In this document: in pieces, positions 52,405-61,638 of the stretch | How positions within the stretch are numbered: the stretch's first letter is position 1 | Layout of the letters: each line of letters opens with the position of its first letter | From: Leucobacter sp. 7(1) | GTDB lineage: Bacteria > Actinomycetota > Actinomycetes > Actinomycetales > Microbacteriaceae | Assembly: GCF_900163635.1 (NCBI RefSeq) | Contig: NZ_FUID01000052.1 | Coordinates: 1 to 64,000, forward strand | DNA length: 64,000 bases | Direction of reading: 5' to 3' | The notes under the pieces: generated by a model | Database searches by the model: none | What the model was told of the DNA's origin: nothing | What the model saw: only the letters and a program-made list of their open reading frames with translations | Translations under genes and position numbers: made by a program

Positions 52405-52948
52405 CGGGCACCCCCGGATGCTCCGCGGACGCACGGTCGTCCGATACCGCCGTGAGCGGGCGAGTCGTATCTCCCACCCGCGCCAGCAGCTCTGCGACCC
52501 GACCGTGCCCCATGAGCACCGCGTCGGGGTCGAGGGCAAGCCAGGGCGAGAGCACAAAATCACGCTCGAACGCCCGCGGGTGCGGCACCGTCAAGCGGTC
52601 GTCCTGCACCGCCCGGCCGCCGAACAGGATGATGTCAATGTCGAGGGTGCGGTCCCCCCAGCGCACGTCGCGCGTGCGGCCGTGCTCGGCCTCGATGCGC
52701 TGCACAACGTCGAGCAGCTCGTGGGGCGTCAGCGTGGTGTCGGCCTTCGCCACACCGTTCAGGTAGCGCGGGGCATCAGGATCCGGCCCCGCCGTGGTGA
52801 GGGCGATTGTCTCGCGGAGCGGAGAGGCCACGAGATTGCGGATCCCTGGCTCCCCGGCAAGCACCGTCTGCGCGGCCACGATCGTTTCGCCGCGGTCGCC
52901 CAAATTCGCGCCGAAGGCGAGCAGGATCGGCACCACCTGGGCGATCAT
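52394..52948 (-). CDS. folK: 6-hydroxymethyl-7,8-dihydropterin pyrophosphokinase
   Basis: 184 residues. Key motifs are LAFGANLGDRGETI at the start, YLNGVAKADT (substrate binding) and the metal-binding signature WGDRTLDIDIILFGG with two Asp. It transfers pyrophosphate from ATP to the pterin alcohol, just before DHPS in folate synthesis. ATGA overlap with the upstream folP-folB gene couples translation. Confidence 0.95.
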   Translation of the reverse strand: MIAQVVPILLAFGANLGDRGETIVAAQTVLAGEPGIRNLVASPLRETIALTTAGPDPDAPRYLNGVAKADTTLTPHELLDVVQRIEAEHGRTRDVRWGDRTLDIDIILFGGRAVQDDRLTVPHPRAFERDFVLSPWLALDPDAVLMGHGRVAELLARVGDTTRPLTAVSDDRASAEHPGVPDAR

Positions 52949-54198
52949 CGGGACCCTCCCCGCACCACGGTCACTGACACGTCCCGGAAGGGGTGCGCGA
53001 TCGGGGCGTCCGGCTTGTGCACCGTGATCCGAGCCTCGATGACTCCCGCGAAGCCGAGCGTCACGTCTGCGACGCGCTCCGCAACGGTTTCGATCAGATC
53101 GACAGGGTCGCGCCCCACGGCAGCGACGATTGCGTCCGCGAGTTCGCCGTAGTGGACAGTTTCTGCGAGTGCGTCGCCCGCTGCGGCGGCTCGCAGATTC
53201 ACGCTCACCTCGGCGTCGATGAGGAAGCGCTGGCCCCGCTCCCGTTCAAAGTCGAAGACCCCGTGATGTGCGAATACCTCGAGCCCGGTCAGCGTGATCC
53301 TGTCGGTGGGCCCGCTGGGCTCGGGTGTGGAGACGGGTGATCCTTCGGCTCCCTGCCAGGCGTGCTGCACCGCGAGCGCCTGCACGGTGCCCGCGACGTC
53401 GTGCACGCGCACGCCCCACGCCCCGGCCTGCGCAGCGAACGCACTCACCACGGCGGTCGCGAGGTCGCGTTCATGGCCCCCCGGCGCGGGGTCAGCGAGC
53501 CGCGCAGCTGCGGGCAGCTCGGCGATCGCCTCGCCCAGCATGCGTTTGCGGGAGGCACCCACGAGCACGGGGAAGCCCAGTTCGGTAAGCGCGTCGAGCT
53601 GCGCGAGGATCCGCCAGCCATCCGCTCCGGTCTTGTCGAAGCCGAGACCGGGATCGAGGATCAGGTGTTCACGGGCGACGCCGGCGGCCAGGGCCTTCTC
53701 AGCGAGACCGGCCAGCGCGGCCCGAACATCACGAACCACGTTCTCATAGTCCGAGTTGGCGTGGGCCGGATCGGGGATCCCGCGCCAGTGGCCGGCGATG
53801 AACCGCACGCCGTGTTGGCGGCTCGCGGCAGCGGCGACCGCGAGCATGTCGGGGTCGTGGAGTCCGCCGGACACATCGTTGATGATCCGCGCCCCGGCAG
53901 CAACTGCCGCGGCCGCGGTGGCCGCGTGGATCGTGTCGACCGAAACGTCGATCCCCGCCGCTGCCAGCCCCTCGATTACCGGGACAACCCGGGCCTGCTC
54001 GGCCTCGGACGGTACCGGGGTCGCGCCGGGTCGCGTGGACTCGCCACCCACATCGATGAGGTCGGCACCCTGCGCGCGAAGCTCGAAGCCGCGCGCGATT
54101 GCGCGGTCCACGGAATCATAGACGCCGCCGTCGCTGAACGAGTCGGGCGTCACATTGAGCACGCCCATCACACGGGTGGGCGTGCCACGGGTGATCAT
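52945..54198 (-). CDS. folP: Dihydropteroate synthase fused to dihydroneopterin aldolase
   Basis: 417 residues joining two folate enzymes. Residues about 5-280 are dihydropteroate synthase (VMGVLNVTPDSFSDGGVY; LIDVGGESTRPGA; LDPGLGFDKT; ASRKRMLG), which couples p-aminobenzoate to the pterin. Residues about 297-417 are FolB (RITLTGLEVFAHHGVFDFE and ITVHKPDAPI with the catalytic Lys), which makes the hydroxymethylpterin used by FolK. The frame is uninterrupted. The order is FolP then FolB; in M. tuberculosis they are separate genes. ATGA overlaps on both sides. Confidence 0.93.
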   Translation of the reverse strand: MITRGTPTRVMGVLNVTPDSFSDGGVYDSVDRAIARGFELRAQGADLIDVGGESTRPGATPVPSEAEQARVVPVIEGLAAAGIDVSVDTIHAATAAAAVAAGARIINDVSGGLHDPDMLAVAAAASRQHGVRFIAGHWRGIPDPAHANSDYENVVRDVRAALAGLAEKALAAGVAREHLILDPGLGFDKTGADGWRILAQLDALTELGFPVLVGASRKRMLGEAIAELPAAARLADPAPGGHERDLATAVVSAFAAQAGAWGVRVHDVAGTVQALAVQHAWQGAEGSPVSTPEPSGPTDRITLTGLEVFAHHGVFDFERERGQRFLIDAEVSVNLRAAAAGDALAETVHYGELADAIVAAVGRDPVDLIETVAERVADVTLGFAGVIEARITVHKPDAPIAHPFRDVSVTVVRGGSR

Positions 54199-54785
54199 TG
54201 CGCACCTTCTGAGCCACCGTGCCCGAGCAGTGCAAACACCGCGGCCTGCTGCGTGGGATCGGCAAGCACACCACGCGAAGCCACGGTGACTGTCACAGCG
54301 TCTGCCTGGCGCACGCCGCGGTCAGAGACGCAGCCGTGGCGTGCTTCGAGGACCACAAGCACACCCTCAGGGTCGAGCCCGTCGGCGAGGGTCTGAGCAA
54401 TCTGCTCCCCCAGCCGTTCCTGCACCTGCGGGCGCGCCGCAAGCGCGTCAACGACGCGCGGGATCGCGCTCAGACCGACCACGCTGCGGCCGGGCCGGTA
54501 GGCGATATGCGCCCGTCCGCGGAAGGGCAGGAGGTGGTGTTCGCACATTGAACGCAGCGTAATGTCGCGCACAAGCACGAGCTCCCCAGTATCCGCGCCC
54601 ACCGGGATCGCGTCGCTCAGGAAGGCTGCGGGATCCTGTCCCATGCCCGCGAAAAACTCGGTGTACGACTCGGCGACCCGAGCTGGCGTACTCGCCAGCT
54701 CGGGGCTGTCCGGGTCGGCACCGATCGCGTGCAGCAGCTCGCGCACCGCCGCGGCGACGCGTTCGCGATCCACGGTCTCGTTCAT
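54195..54785 (-). CDS. folE: GTP cyclohydrolase I
   Basis: 196 residues from the ATG at 54785. Zinc-site and active-site motifs are SMCEHHLLPFRGRAHIAY and VLEARHGCVSDRGVRQ. It converts GTP to dihydroneopterin triphosphate, the entry to folate synthesis. It lies four bases from the ftsH stop and overlaps folP-folB by four bases. The ribosome site is weak, consistent with coupling to ftsH. Confidence 0.95.
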   Translation of the reverse strand: MNETVDRERVAAAVRELLHAIGADPDSPELASTPARVAESYTEFFAGMGQDPAAFLSDAIPVGADTGELVLVRDITLRSMCEHHLLPFRGRAHIAYRPGRSVVGLSAIPRVVDALAARPQVQERLGEQIAQTLADGLDPEGVLVVLEARHGCVSDRGVRQADAVTVTVASRGVLADPTQQAAVFALLGHGGSEGAQ

Positions 54786-54789
54786 GTCG

Positions 54790-56979
54790 TTACCGGGCGC
54801 GGCCGTCAGTGTCGTCCGCGTCGCGCACGCCCAGGTTCCGCGGCGGCTCGGTCGATCCCGGTGTGTGCGAGGAAGGAGCCTGCGGGGCCGGTGTTTGCGG
54901 GGCCGGTGCTTCAGGCGTCGGAGCTTCAGGCGTCGGTTCTTCCGCTGCGGGAGCCTCCGCTGCGGGAGCCTCCGCTGCCGGAGCTTCGGATGCCTCGGCC
55001 TCGGGTGCCGGATCCGTCTCCGGGCCGCTGATCGGGCCGTCGGCGCGCAGCACAGCCGGGACCTCGATCGGAGGCCGATGCGACACGGGGCGGTCGTCGT
55101 GGGAGAGCCACGTGGGCCGCTCAGGCAGCTTCTGCACGTCGACAAAGATCTCGGCGACCTGGTTGTGGTCGAGCGTCTCCTTCTCGAGCAGCTCGCGCGC
55201 CAGGCGATCCAGCACGTCGCGGTTCTTCACGAGTGCCTCATACGCTTCGTTGTGGGCCTGCTCGAGGAGTTCACGGACCTCTGAGTCGACCGAAACCGCG
55301 ATCCCCTCGGAGTAGTCCCGGCTCTGGCCGAACTCCCCCATGAACGCGCCGGCCTGCGCCTGACCGAGCTTGACGGGGCCGATCGCGGCAGACATGCCGT
55401 ATTCGGTGACCATCTTGCGGGCCGTGCTGGTTGCTTTTTCGATGTCGTTGCCGGCACCGGTCGTCGGATCGTGGAACACGAGTTCCTCGGCGACACGTCC
55501 GCCGAGCGCGTATGCGAGCTGATCCTGCAGTTCGTTGCGGGTCACCGAGTATTTGTCTTCGAGCGGGATCACCATCGTGTATCCGAGGGCGCGTCCGCGG
55601 GGTAGGATCGTGATCTTCGTGACCGGGTCTGAGTGGTTCAGCGAGGCTGCTACGAGGGCGTGTCCACCCTCGTGGTACGCCGTGATCAACCGTTCCTGGT
55701 CCTTCATGATGCGCGTCCGGCGCTGCGGACCGGCGATCGCGCGATCAATGGCCTCGTCGAGCGCGCGGTTGTCGATGAGCTGTGCGTTTGAGCGCGCGGT
55801 CAGCAGCGCGGCCTCGTTCAGTACGTTGGCGAGATCCGCACCGGAGAACCCGGGGGTCTTGCGCGCAACGACCGCGAGATCCACGTTCTGGGAGAGCGGC
55901 TTGCCCTTCGCGTGCACCTGCAGAATCTTGAGACGGCCGGGCATGTCCGGCGCGTCCACGCCAATCTGCCTGTCGAAGCGGCCCGGGCGCAGCAGCGCGG
56001 GGTCGAGCATGTCGGGGCGGTTCGTCGCCGCGATCATGATGACGTTTGTCTTCGGGTCGAAGCCGTCCATCTCAACGAGCAGCTGGTTCAGGGTCTGCTC
56101 GCGCTCGTCGTGACCGCCGCCCATTCCCTGACCACGGCGCTGGCCCACAGCGTCGATCTCATCGATGAAGATGATCGCGGGAGCATTCGCCTTCGCTTCT
56201 TTGAAAAGGTCGCGCACGCGGCTCGCGCCGACGCCGACAAACATCTCAACGAAGTCCGAGCCGGAGATCGTGTAAAACGGCACCCCCGCCTCGCCGGCGA
56301 CAGCGCGCGCGAGGAGCGTCTTGCCCGTTCCGGGAGGACCGTACAGCAGCACACCCTTCGGGATCCGGGCACCCACGGCTTGGAAGCGCGTAGCGTCGTC
56401 GAGGAAGTCCTTGATCTCGTGGAGCTCCTCAACTGCCTCGTCGGCACCGGCGACATCGGCGAAGGTGACCTGCGGGGTCTCCTTCGAGACGAGCTTCGCC
56501 TTCGACTTCCCGAACTGCATCACGCCGCGGCCGCCGCCCTGCATGGAGGACAGCATCCACCACAGCAGCAGGCCGATCAAGAGCAGCGGGAGCAAGAAGC
56601 CGAGGAGCGACCAGAGCGGGTTCGGCTGCGGCACCTTATCGGTGAAGCCGTCCTTCAGCTTGGCGTCCGTAACCGCCTCGACAACCGCTTCCCCACGCTG
56701 CGACACGTAGTAGAAGTACACCTCATCGGTGCCGAGCTTCTTGTTGGCCTTGGTGAGCGTGAGGTTGACGCGCTGATCGCCGTCAACGATCTCCGCGGCC
56801 TTCGCTTTCCCCTCGGACAGCATTTCGAGTCCCTGCTTCGTGGGGACCTCTCGGACGCTGCCGCCCGACAGCAGTGACCACCCGAGGAGCACAATCAGCG
56901 GCGCGAGTACCAAGTACAGCAGTGGTCCGCGGAACAGCTTTTTGCTCTTCGGTGAGCTCTTCGGGGATTTCTCTGCCAA
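54790..56979 (-). CDS. ftsH: ATP-dependent zinc metalloprotease FtsH
   Basis: 729 residues from a TTG at 56979 (AAAGG seven bases before); a GTG at 57054 would add an unlikely Cys/Trp-rich leader. Two membrane helices (about 18-40 and 130-152) enclose the FtsH extracellular domain. The AAA module has Walker [14 protein letters not shown] and Walker [12 protein letters not shown]; the protease has HEGGH zinc ligands. The last 100 residues are Ala/Glu/Pro-rich repeats of the [10 protein letters not shown] type. It degrades membrane proteins. It heads the folate gene run. Confidence 0.93.
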   Translation of the reverse strand: MAEKSPKSSPKSKKLFRGPLLYLVLAPLIVLLGWSLLSGGSVREVPTKQGLEMLSEGKAKAAEIVDGDQRVNLTLTKANKKLGTDEVYFYYVSQRGEAVVEAVTDAKLKDGFTDKVPQPNPLWSLLGFLLPLLLIGLLLWWMLSSMQGGGRGVMQFGKSKAKLVSKETPQVTFADVAGADEAVEELHEIKDFLDDATRFQAVGARIPKGVLLYGPPGTGKTLLARAVAGEAGVPFYTISGSDFVEMFVGVGASRVRDLFKEAKANAPAIIFIDEIDAVGQRRGQGMGGGHDEREQTLNQLLVEMDGFDPKTNVIMIAATNRPDMLDPALLRPGRFDRQIGVDAPDMPGRLKILQVHAKGKPLSQNVDLAVVARKTPGFSGADLANVLNEAALLTARSNAQLIDNRALDEAIDRAIAGPQRRTRIMKDQERLITAYHEGGHALVAASLNHSDPVTKITILPRGRALGYTMVIPLEDKYSVTRNELQDQLAYALGGRVAEELVFHDPTTGAGNDIEKATSTARKMVTEYGMSAAIGPVKLGQAQAGAFMGEFGQSRDYSEGIAVSVDSEVRELLEQAHNEAYEALVKNRDVLDRLARELLEKETLDHNQVAEIFVDVQKLPERPTWLSHDDRPVSHRPPIEVPAVLRADGPISGPETDPAPEAEASEAPAAEAPAAEAPAAEEPTPEAPTPEAPAPQTPAPQAPSSHTPGSTEPPRNLGVRDADDTDGRAR

Positions 56980-57093
56980 GTCAGGGCCTTTCGAAATAGG
57001 CGAGCCGGAAGTTTCCAGCAGATGCAAGCGTAGCCAATAGCACTGACATCGCACTGGAGAAGTGCGTCATGTCCGCTCAGGGCGCACGCAAAA

Positions 57094-57117
57094 GCGGTCG
57101 CGGGATCCCGCGACCGC
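57094..57117 (-). terminator. Intrinsic terminator of hpt
   Basis: A 24-base perfect palindrome (GCGGTCGCGGGA and complement) is followed on the minus strand by TTTT, nine bases past the hpt stop. Confidence 0.88.
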
Positions 57118-57125
57118 CCGAGCGG

Positions 57126-57686
57126 CTACTCTTCGCCGCCGTAGACGTGCGGTGCGAGCACGGCAACGTCACGGAGGTTGCGATAGTCCTCGGCATAGTC
57201 CAAGCCGTAGCCGACCACGAACTGCACAGGGATATCAAAGCCGACATAGGCAACGTCGACCTGCACCTTGAGCGCTTCGGGCTTCCGGAGCATCGTGCAG
57301 ATACGCACCGACTTTGCGCCCCGGCTCTCCAGGTTCTCCTTCAACCACGACAGAGTGAGGCCCGAGTCGATAATGTCCTCGACGATCAGCACGTCACGCC
57401 CGGCGATATCGGCATCGAGATCCTTCAGGATCTTGACGACCCCGCTCGACTTCGTGCCGGCCCCGTAGGAGGACACTGCCATCCAGTCCATCTGCGCGTG
57501 GAAGCGCAGCTCACGGGCCAGATCGGCCATCACCATCACGGCGCCCTTCAAGACGCCAACGAGCAGCGGCGGCTCCGCGGGATAGTCTGCTTCGATCTCG
57601 CGAGCCATCTCCGCGAGACGGGCCATCAATTCGGCTTCGGTGTGCAGTACAACGGTGAGGTCATCCCCCAGATGATTGGCATCCAT
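57126..57686 (-). CDS. hpt: Hypoxanthine phosphoribosyltransferase
   Basis: 186 residues. The PRPP-binding motif VLIVEDIIDSGLTL at about 100-113 and the loop LLVGVLKGAVMVMADL near 43 identify it; the C-terminal FVVGYGLDYAEDYRNL is family typical. It salvages hypoxanthine and guanine to IMP and GMP. It sits between tilS and ftsH, the order found in many bacteria, but has its own terminator and promoter. Confidence 0.95.
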   Translation of the reverse strand: MDANHLGDDLTVVLHTEAELMARLAEMAREIEADYPAEPPLLVGVLKGAVMVMADLARELRFHAQMDWMAVSSYGAGTKSSGVVKILKDLDADIAGRDVLIVEDIIDSGLTLSWLKENLESRGAKSVRICTMLRKPEALKVQVDVAYVGFDIPVQFVVGYGLDYAEDYRNLRDVAVLAPHVYGGEE

Positions 57687-57692
57687 GTCGCT

Positions 57693-57698
57693 ATGTTA
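57693..57698 (-). promoter_or_regulatory. Leaderless-type -10 element of hpt
   Basis: TAACAT lies six bases before the ATG at 57686. Confidence 0.5.
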
Positions 57699-57776
57699 GT
57701 CCGCGGCCCTGGACGATTTCTGCCTGAGACGGCGAATTCACCACGGATCTTGCCCCGTCCCGCCGGGCGTGCCCAG

Positions 57777-58838
57777 CTACCGCGGCGCGCGCGCATAGGC
57801 GCGGAACACGAGCCGTCCGGCCTCGCGGCCCACCCGAATGCCCGGCACCGGGATCGGACCCTGCCCGCGCCAGTCGGTCACCAGTGCAGCAACCGTCTCG
57901 GTGTGCTCCCGACCCAGGTGGGCCCCAAACTCGGTGGCGGCGAGCCGGCGGATCACCCGATTGCGCAGCGCAGCCGGGAGCCCGTCGAGAACCGCAACGT
58001 CGAGCGAAACACTGGCGGGGGCTTGGTCGGAGCTGTGCCGGGCGCGCTGCAGTGCCTCGGCCGCGAGGGTGTCAAGCGCGGCCGCGTCCTCTGCCGCCAA
58101 GTCAGCGGTGCGGGCTAGGGCAGCCGCCACCCCGGGCCCGAGCTCTGCCTCCAGTACGGGAAGCACCCGATCCCGCACGCGGACACGGGCGTACTTCGGA
58201 TCCGCATTGTGCGGGTCCGCCCAGGGGGTAATGCCCAACCGCGCGCAGCTCGCGAGTGTGGTCTCCCGGGTGATCTCGGGATCCGGCGCGAGGAAGGGCC
58301 GAAGCAGCGTGCACGCGGAGCTGAGCGACCGCGTCGCCGGAATCCCCGCGATACTGCGCAGCCCCGAACCGCGGGCCAAGCCCAGAAGCACCTGCTCTGC
58401 GTGGTCGCTCCGCGTGTGCGCGGTCAGGATCGCGCGGGCCCCGGTCGCCTCGGCACCCTCCGCAAACGCCTCGTAGCGGGCACTGCGTGCCGCCGCTTCC
58501 GGACCGCCCGGCACGTCCTCAGCGACAACGATCCGGCGCACGATCACGGGTTCGAGGCCCCACGCAGCCGCGTGTTCCGCGGCCGTCCGTGCGACGTCGT
58601 CCGAACCCGTTTGCAGCCCGTGATCGATGATGAGCGCTCCGGCACGAATCCCGAGTTTCGGTGCCTCCGCCGCGAGCGCCGCCGCGAGCGCGAGGGAGTC
58701 GGCGCCGCCCGAGAGCGCCACGAGCACAAGCTCAGGTGGGGTCACGCGCTCGGCGTGGAGCGCCTCGCGCACCGCGCGCCGGGTCGCCATCAACGGCCGA
58801 TCCGCGGCACGGTCGAGGGCGGGAGGCGCGGCGTTCAT
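57777..58838 (-). CDS. tilS: tRNA(Ile)-lysidine synthase
   Basis: 353 residues. The PP-loop VALSGGADSLALAAALA is at about 42-58 and the conserved HTRSDHAEQVLLGLARGSG lies near 141. Downstream is the TilS substrate-recognition domain (GLPAALRNRVIRRLAATEFG). It converts C34 of tRNA-Ile(CAU) to lysidine so that AUA is read as isoleucine. A shorter C-terminal region than E. coli TilS is usual in actinobacteria. Confidence 0.93.
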   Translation of the reverse strand: MNAAPPALDRAADRPLMATRRAVREALHAERVTPPELVLVALSGGADSLALAAALAAEAPKLGIRAGALIIDHGLQTGSDDVARTAAEHAAAWGLEPVIVRRIVVAEDVPGGPEAAARSARYEAFAEGAEATGARAILTAHTRSDHAEQVLLGLARGSGLRSIAGIPATRSLSSACTLLRPFLAPDPEITRETTLASCARLGITPWADPHNADPKYARVRVRDRVLPVLEAELGPGVAAALARTADLAAEDAAALDTLAAEALQRARHSSDQAPASVSLDVAVLDGLPAALRNRVIRRLAATEFGAHLGREHTETVAALVTDWRGQGPIPVPGIRVGREAGRLVFRAYARAPR

Positions 58839-58845
58839 GCTCTTC

Positions 58846-58851
58846 AGCGTA
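58846..58851 (-). promoter_or_regulatory. Leaderless-type -10 element of tilS
   Basis: TACGCT lies seven bases before the ATG at 58838. Confidence 0.5.
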
Positions 58852-58887
58852 ACCGCCGAGCGCGGGCAGCGCGCAGGGGCAGCGCCC

Positions 58888-58917
58888 AGGGGCAGTGCGC
58901 ACAGGGGCAGTGCGCAC
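58888..58917. repeat. 15-bp tandem repeat in the tilS-ppa spacer
   Basis: Two exact copies of AGGGGCAGTGCGCAC, flanked by degenerate copies on both sides (from about 58875 and after 58918), lie in the divergent spacer. Confidence 0.85.
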
Positions 58918-59010
58918 AGGGGCGCAGCTCAAGTCGGGTAGCCTAGTGCCTGCACGAATCCGTCGGGATCGGGAGCCGCCCGCCCGCCATCATCATTCGA
59001 AGGAGCGCGC

Positions 59011-59505
59011 ATGACCGCAGCATTCGACGCCGTCATCGAGATCCCCAAGGGGAGCCGCAACAAGTACGAGATCGATCACGAGACCGGCCGGGTGTATCTC
59101 GACCGCGTGCTCTACACCGGTTTCGTCTACCCCGCCGACTATGGCTTTTTTGAGGAGACCCTCGGCGAGGACGGCGATCCGCTCGACGTGCTCGTGCTGC
59201 TCGACTACCCGGTGTTCCCCGGCGTGGGCATCAAGGTCCGCCCCGTGGGCGTCCTCAAGATGAGCGATGAGGCCGGCGGCGACGACAAGGTCATCGCGGT
59301 GCAGCACAAGGATCCGCGCTGGTCGCACATCCAGGACGTCGAGGACATTCCGGAGTACACGCGCAAGGAGATCGCACACTTCTTCGAGCGGTACAAGGAC
59401 CTGGAGCCCGGCAAGTGGGTCAAGGTTGACGCGTGGGGCTCGGCCGCGGACGCGGAACAGCTCATCGTCGAGGCGCAGGAGCGTCTCGCCGCGCAGGGCC
59501 ACTAA
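59011..59505 (+). CDS. ppa: Inorganic pyrophosphatase (family I)
   Basis: 164 residues, typical of bacterial soluble PPases. The signature [10 protein letters not shown] with metal-binding Asp residues is at about 53-62; [13 protein letters not shown] near the start and [14 protein letters not shown] are conserved. It hydrolyses pyrophosphate from biosynthesis. AAGGAG precedes the ATG. It is divergent from tilS, as in M. tuberculosis where ppa is also nearby. Confidence 0.96.
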   Translation: MTAAFDAVIEIPKGSRNKYEIDHETGRVYLDRVLYTGFVYPADYGFFEETLGEDGDPLDVLVLLDYPVFPGVGIKVRPVGVLKMSDEAGGDDKVIAVQHKDPRWSHIQDVEDIPEYTRKEIAHFFERYKDLEPGKWVKVDAWGSAADAEQLIVEAQERLAAQGH

Positions 59506-59520
59506 GCTCAGCGCATATAC

Positions 59521-59554
59521 AACGGCCCGGGATCGCACGCGATCCCGGGCCGTT
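59521..59554. terminator. Bidirectional hairpin between ppa and the M23 peptidase
   Basis: A perfect 15-bp stem (59521-59535 with 59540-59554) with a CACG loop sits between convergent stops, 15 bases from each. Confidence 0.85.
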
Positions 59555-59568
59555 CTGTACCTACGGGC

Positions 59569-60966
59569 CTAGTAGAAGCCGATGTACGCGGCGGGGTTAA
59601 CAAAGCCATACCAGCCGTCGTCCTGGTTGAGGCGCATCTCGAAGTGCAGGTGGCAACCGGAGCTTGCGCCGGTGGAGCCAACGTAGCCGACAAGCTGGCC
59701 CGCCTCGACCCACTGGCCCGGAGCAACCGACGCCCACTCGGCCATGTGCGCATAGCGCGTCTGCCAGCCGGTCGGGTGGTTGATCGTGACCATGTTTCCG
59801 CCCATACCAAACTCGTGGTACGTTGCGCGGACGGTGCCCGCCGCAGCCGCCACGATCGGGGTGTAGCAGCCAGCCGCCAGGTCGATACCTGTGTGATCCG
59901 GGCGTCCGGGAGGGGCAAACTGTTCGGAAACAAAGCTGTACGCGGTCGGGATCACCCAGCCGTTCGAGACGCCGCCGCCCGTGTTGCCACCCCCGCCATC
60001 GCCGCCACCGGTGTTGCCACCGCCGCCATCGCCACCGCCGGTGTTCCCACCGCCGCCACCATCGCCGCCTCCGCCCTGGTTGGCGTTGTTTGCAGCTTCC
60101 TGCTGCTGCCGGGCGAGCTCAGCCTGCTGCCGCGCGTACTCCTCGGCGAGTTTGCGCAGCCGCTCTTCTTCGGCCTTGCGCTGCTCTTCCTCGATCCGGA
60201 GCCGTTCCTGGTAGCCATCAACTGTCTTCGTCGTGGTGTCCTTGAGCGCAGCGAGCTGGGCTTCGAGTTCGCCCTGCTGTGCTTCCTGGGCGCGCACCTT
60301 CTCGCCCTGGTTTGTCATCGCGGCGGCTGCGGCCTCTTCTTTGGCCTTCACGTCTGCGCGGAGCTCCTCGCGCTCCTCTTCGGCAGCGGTGGCCTGCTTG
60401 CCGAGCGTGTCCGCCGTGTTCGCCGCCTGCTGTGCTTCTTCAGAGAGGAGTGTGTTGCGCTCGGTCGCCTTCGACATCGATGCGAGTCGCTCAAGCAGTG
60501 CGTCGGCGGTTTCCGCGTCCGCATCTAGGAACAGCTCCATGCTGCGATCCACTCCGCCGGAACGGTACATCTGTGCAACGAGGACGCCCGCGCGATCCGC
60601 TGCCTCAGCGGCTTCCTTTCGGCTGGCTTCCGTCTGGGCGCGCAGGGTCTCAGCCTTTGCTGCCGCTGCCGTGAGGTTCGCCTCCGCCTGATTGAGTTCC
60701 TCCATGGTGGTGGAGTGGAGGTTTCGCAGCCTGTCAAGTTCCTTCTCGCCGTCGGCGATCAGTCCCTCAATCTCGGTGACCTTTTTTGACGCCGTCGCTT
60801 GGTTTTGCTTGGCCGCCTGCACGTCATCCCACGTGGGGAGATCCAGCGCCTGTGCGGGCGTGGGTGCCGCCGCAAGCTGACCGCCGATCAGCAGGCTCCC
60901 GGCGATCGCGCACGCTCCGAGCACGCCGATCACCCGTCGCGTCCCGCCGGTATTCCGCTTCTGCAT
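59569..60966 (-). CDS. Secreted M23 metallopeptidase with coiled coil (EnvC/RipA-like hydrolase or activator)
   Basis: 465 residues from the ATG at 60966, with GAGGCG upstream. A signal peptide (about 1-38, ending TPAQA) precedes a long coiled coil (about 45-270) and a Gly-rich linker made of NTGGGDGGGG-type repeats. The C-terminal M23 domain has zinc motifs HTGIDLAAG (H-x3-D) and HLHFE, plus RYAHM. All ligands seem present, so it may cleave peptidoglycan cross-links itself rather than only activate an amidase. It likely acts in cell separation; no FtsX/FtsE genes adjoin. Confidence 0.9.
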   Translation of the reverse strand: MQKRNTGGTRRVIGVLGACAIAGSLLIGGQLAAAPTPAQALDLPTWDDVQAAKQNQATASKKVTEIEGLIADGEKELDRLRNLHSTTMEELNQAEANLTAAAAKAETLRAQTEASRKEAAEAADRAGVLVAQMYRSGGVDRSMELFLDADAETADALLERLASMSKATERNTLLSEEAQQAANTADTLGKQATAAEEEREELRADVKAKEEAAAAAMTNQGEKVRAQEAQQGELEAQLAALKDTTTKTVDGYQERLRIEEEQRKAEEERLRKLAEEYARQQAELARQQQEAANNANQGGGGDGGGGGNTGGGDGGGGNTGGGDGGGGNTGGGVSNGWVIPTAYSFVSEQFAPPGRPDHTGIDLAAGCYTPIVAAAAGTVRATYHEFGMGGNMVTINHPTGWQTRYAHMAEWASVAPGQWVEAGQLVGYVGSTGASSGCHLHFEMRLNQDDGWYGFVNPAAYIGFY

Positions 60967-61098
60967 ATCGCCTCGCATCCAAATTCCGGGCAGAAAAATC
61001 CACCTTCACGGTAGCACCGCCCCGAACGCGAGCGAGCCGACTGTCCGAATATGCGTGGAAAAACGCTGAAAACTGAGTGCGCGCAGCACGCCTCGGCG

Positions 61099-61554
61099 TT
61101 AGTCTTGCGATTCCTCAAGTGAACGCTGGCTGGCGTCAATGAGTTCAAGCATCGAGCGGTGCAGCGCGGTGAGCTCCTCGGGGGTCATTTTCAGCCGGCG
61201 CGCCATTTCGATCGGAACCTGCTCGGCGCGGGCACGCAGCGCCTCACCCTCGGGCGTCAGCGTGATCTCCAATCGTCGCTCGTCCGCGGAGCTCCGCTGC
61301 CGCCGGGCCAGGCCCTGCGTCTCAAGCCGCTTCAGGAGCGGTGACAGCGTCGACGCCTCCTGGTGAAGCAACTTCGCGAGCGTGCTGAGGTCGAGGGTGC
61401 GGTGCTCCCAGAGCGCCAGCATCACCAAGTACTGCGGGTGTGTGATCCCGAGCGGATCGAGCACCGGCTTATACGCCGAGACGATACCGCGCGAGGCAAC
61501 CGTGAGCGCAAAACACACCTGTCGCTCCAGGGTCAAGGGGTCCGTCCTACTCAT
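61099..61554 (-). CDS. MarR-family regulator, OhrR-like
   Basis: 151 residues from the ATG at 61554. The N-terminus has RQVCFALTVASRGIVSAYKP, with the single reactive Cys (residue 14) placed as in one-Cys OhrR sensors. The winged helix includes THPQYLVMLALWE and LLHQEASTLSPLLKRLE. OhrR oxidised by organic peroxides releases its target, usually ohr. Here no ohr gene adjoins; the divergent gene is a small membrane protein. Regulation by peroxide is inferred from the Cys and should be treated as likely, not shown. Confidence 0.85.
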   Translation of the reverse strand: MSRTDPLTLERQVCFALTVASRGIVSAYKPVLDPLGITHPQYLVMLALWEHRTLDLSTLAKLLHQEASTLSPLLKRLETQGLARRQRSSADERRLEITLTPEGEALRARAEQVPIEMARRLKMTPEELTALHRSMLELIDASQRSLEESQD

Positions 61555-61594
61555 GCCGCCATTTTCGCAGATTCCGTCGCGTGGCGTATCATTA

Positions 61595-61623
61595 ATTCGT
61601 GCCCTAACCATTTGTGCATGAAT
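61595..61623. promoter_or_regulatory. Candidate MarR/OhrR operator
   Basis: ATTCGTGC (61595-61602) and GCATGAAT (61616-61623) form an inverted repeat with one mismatch and a 13-base gap, in the 84-base spacer between the divergent regulator and the 102-residue membrane protein gene. Confidence 0.45.
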
Positions 61624-61638
61624 CCTTGGAGGACGAAC

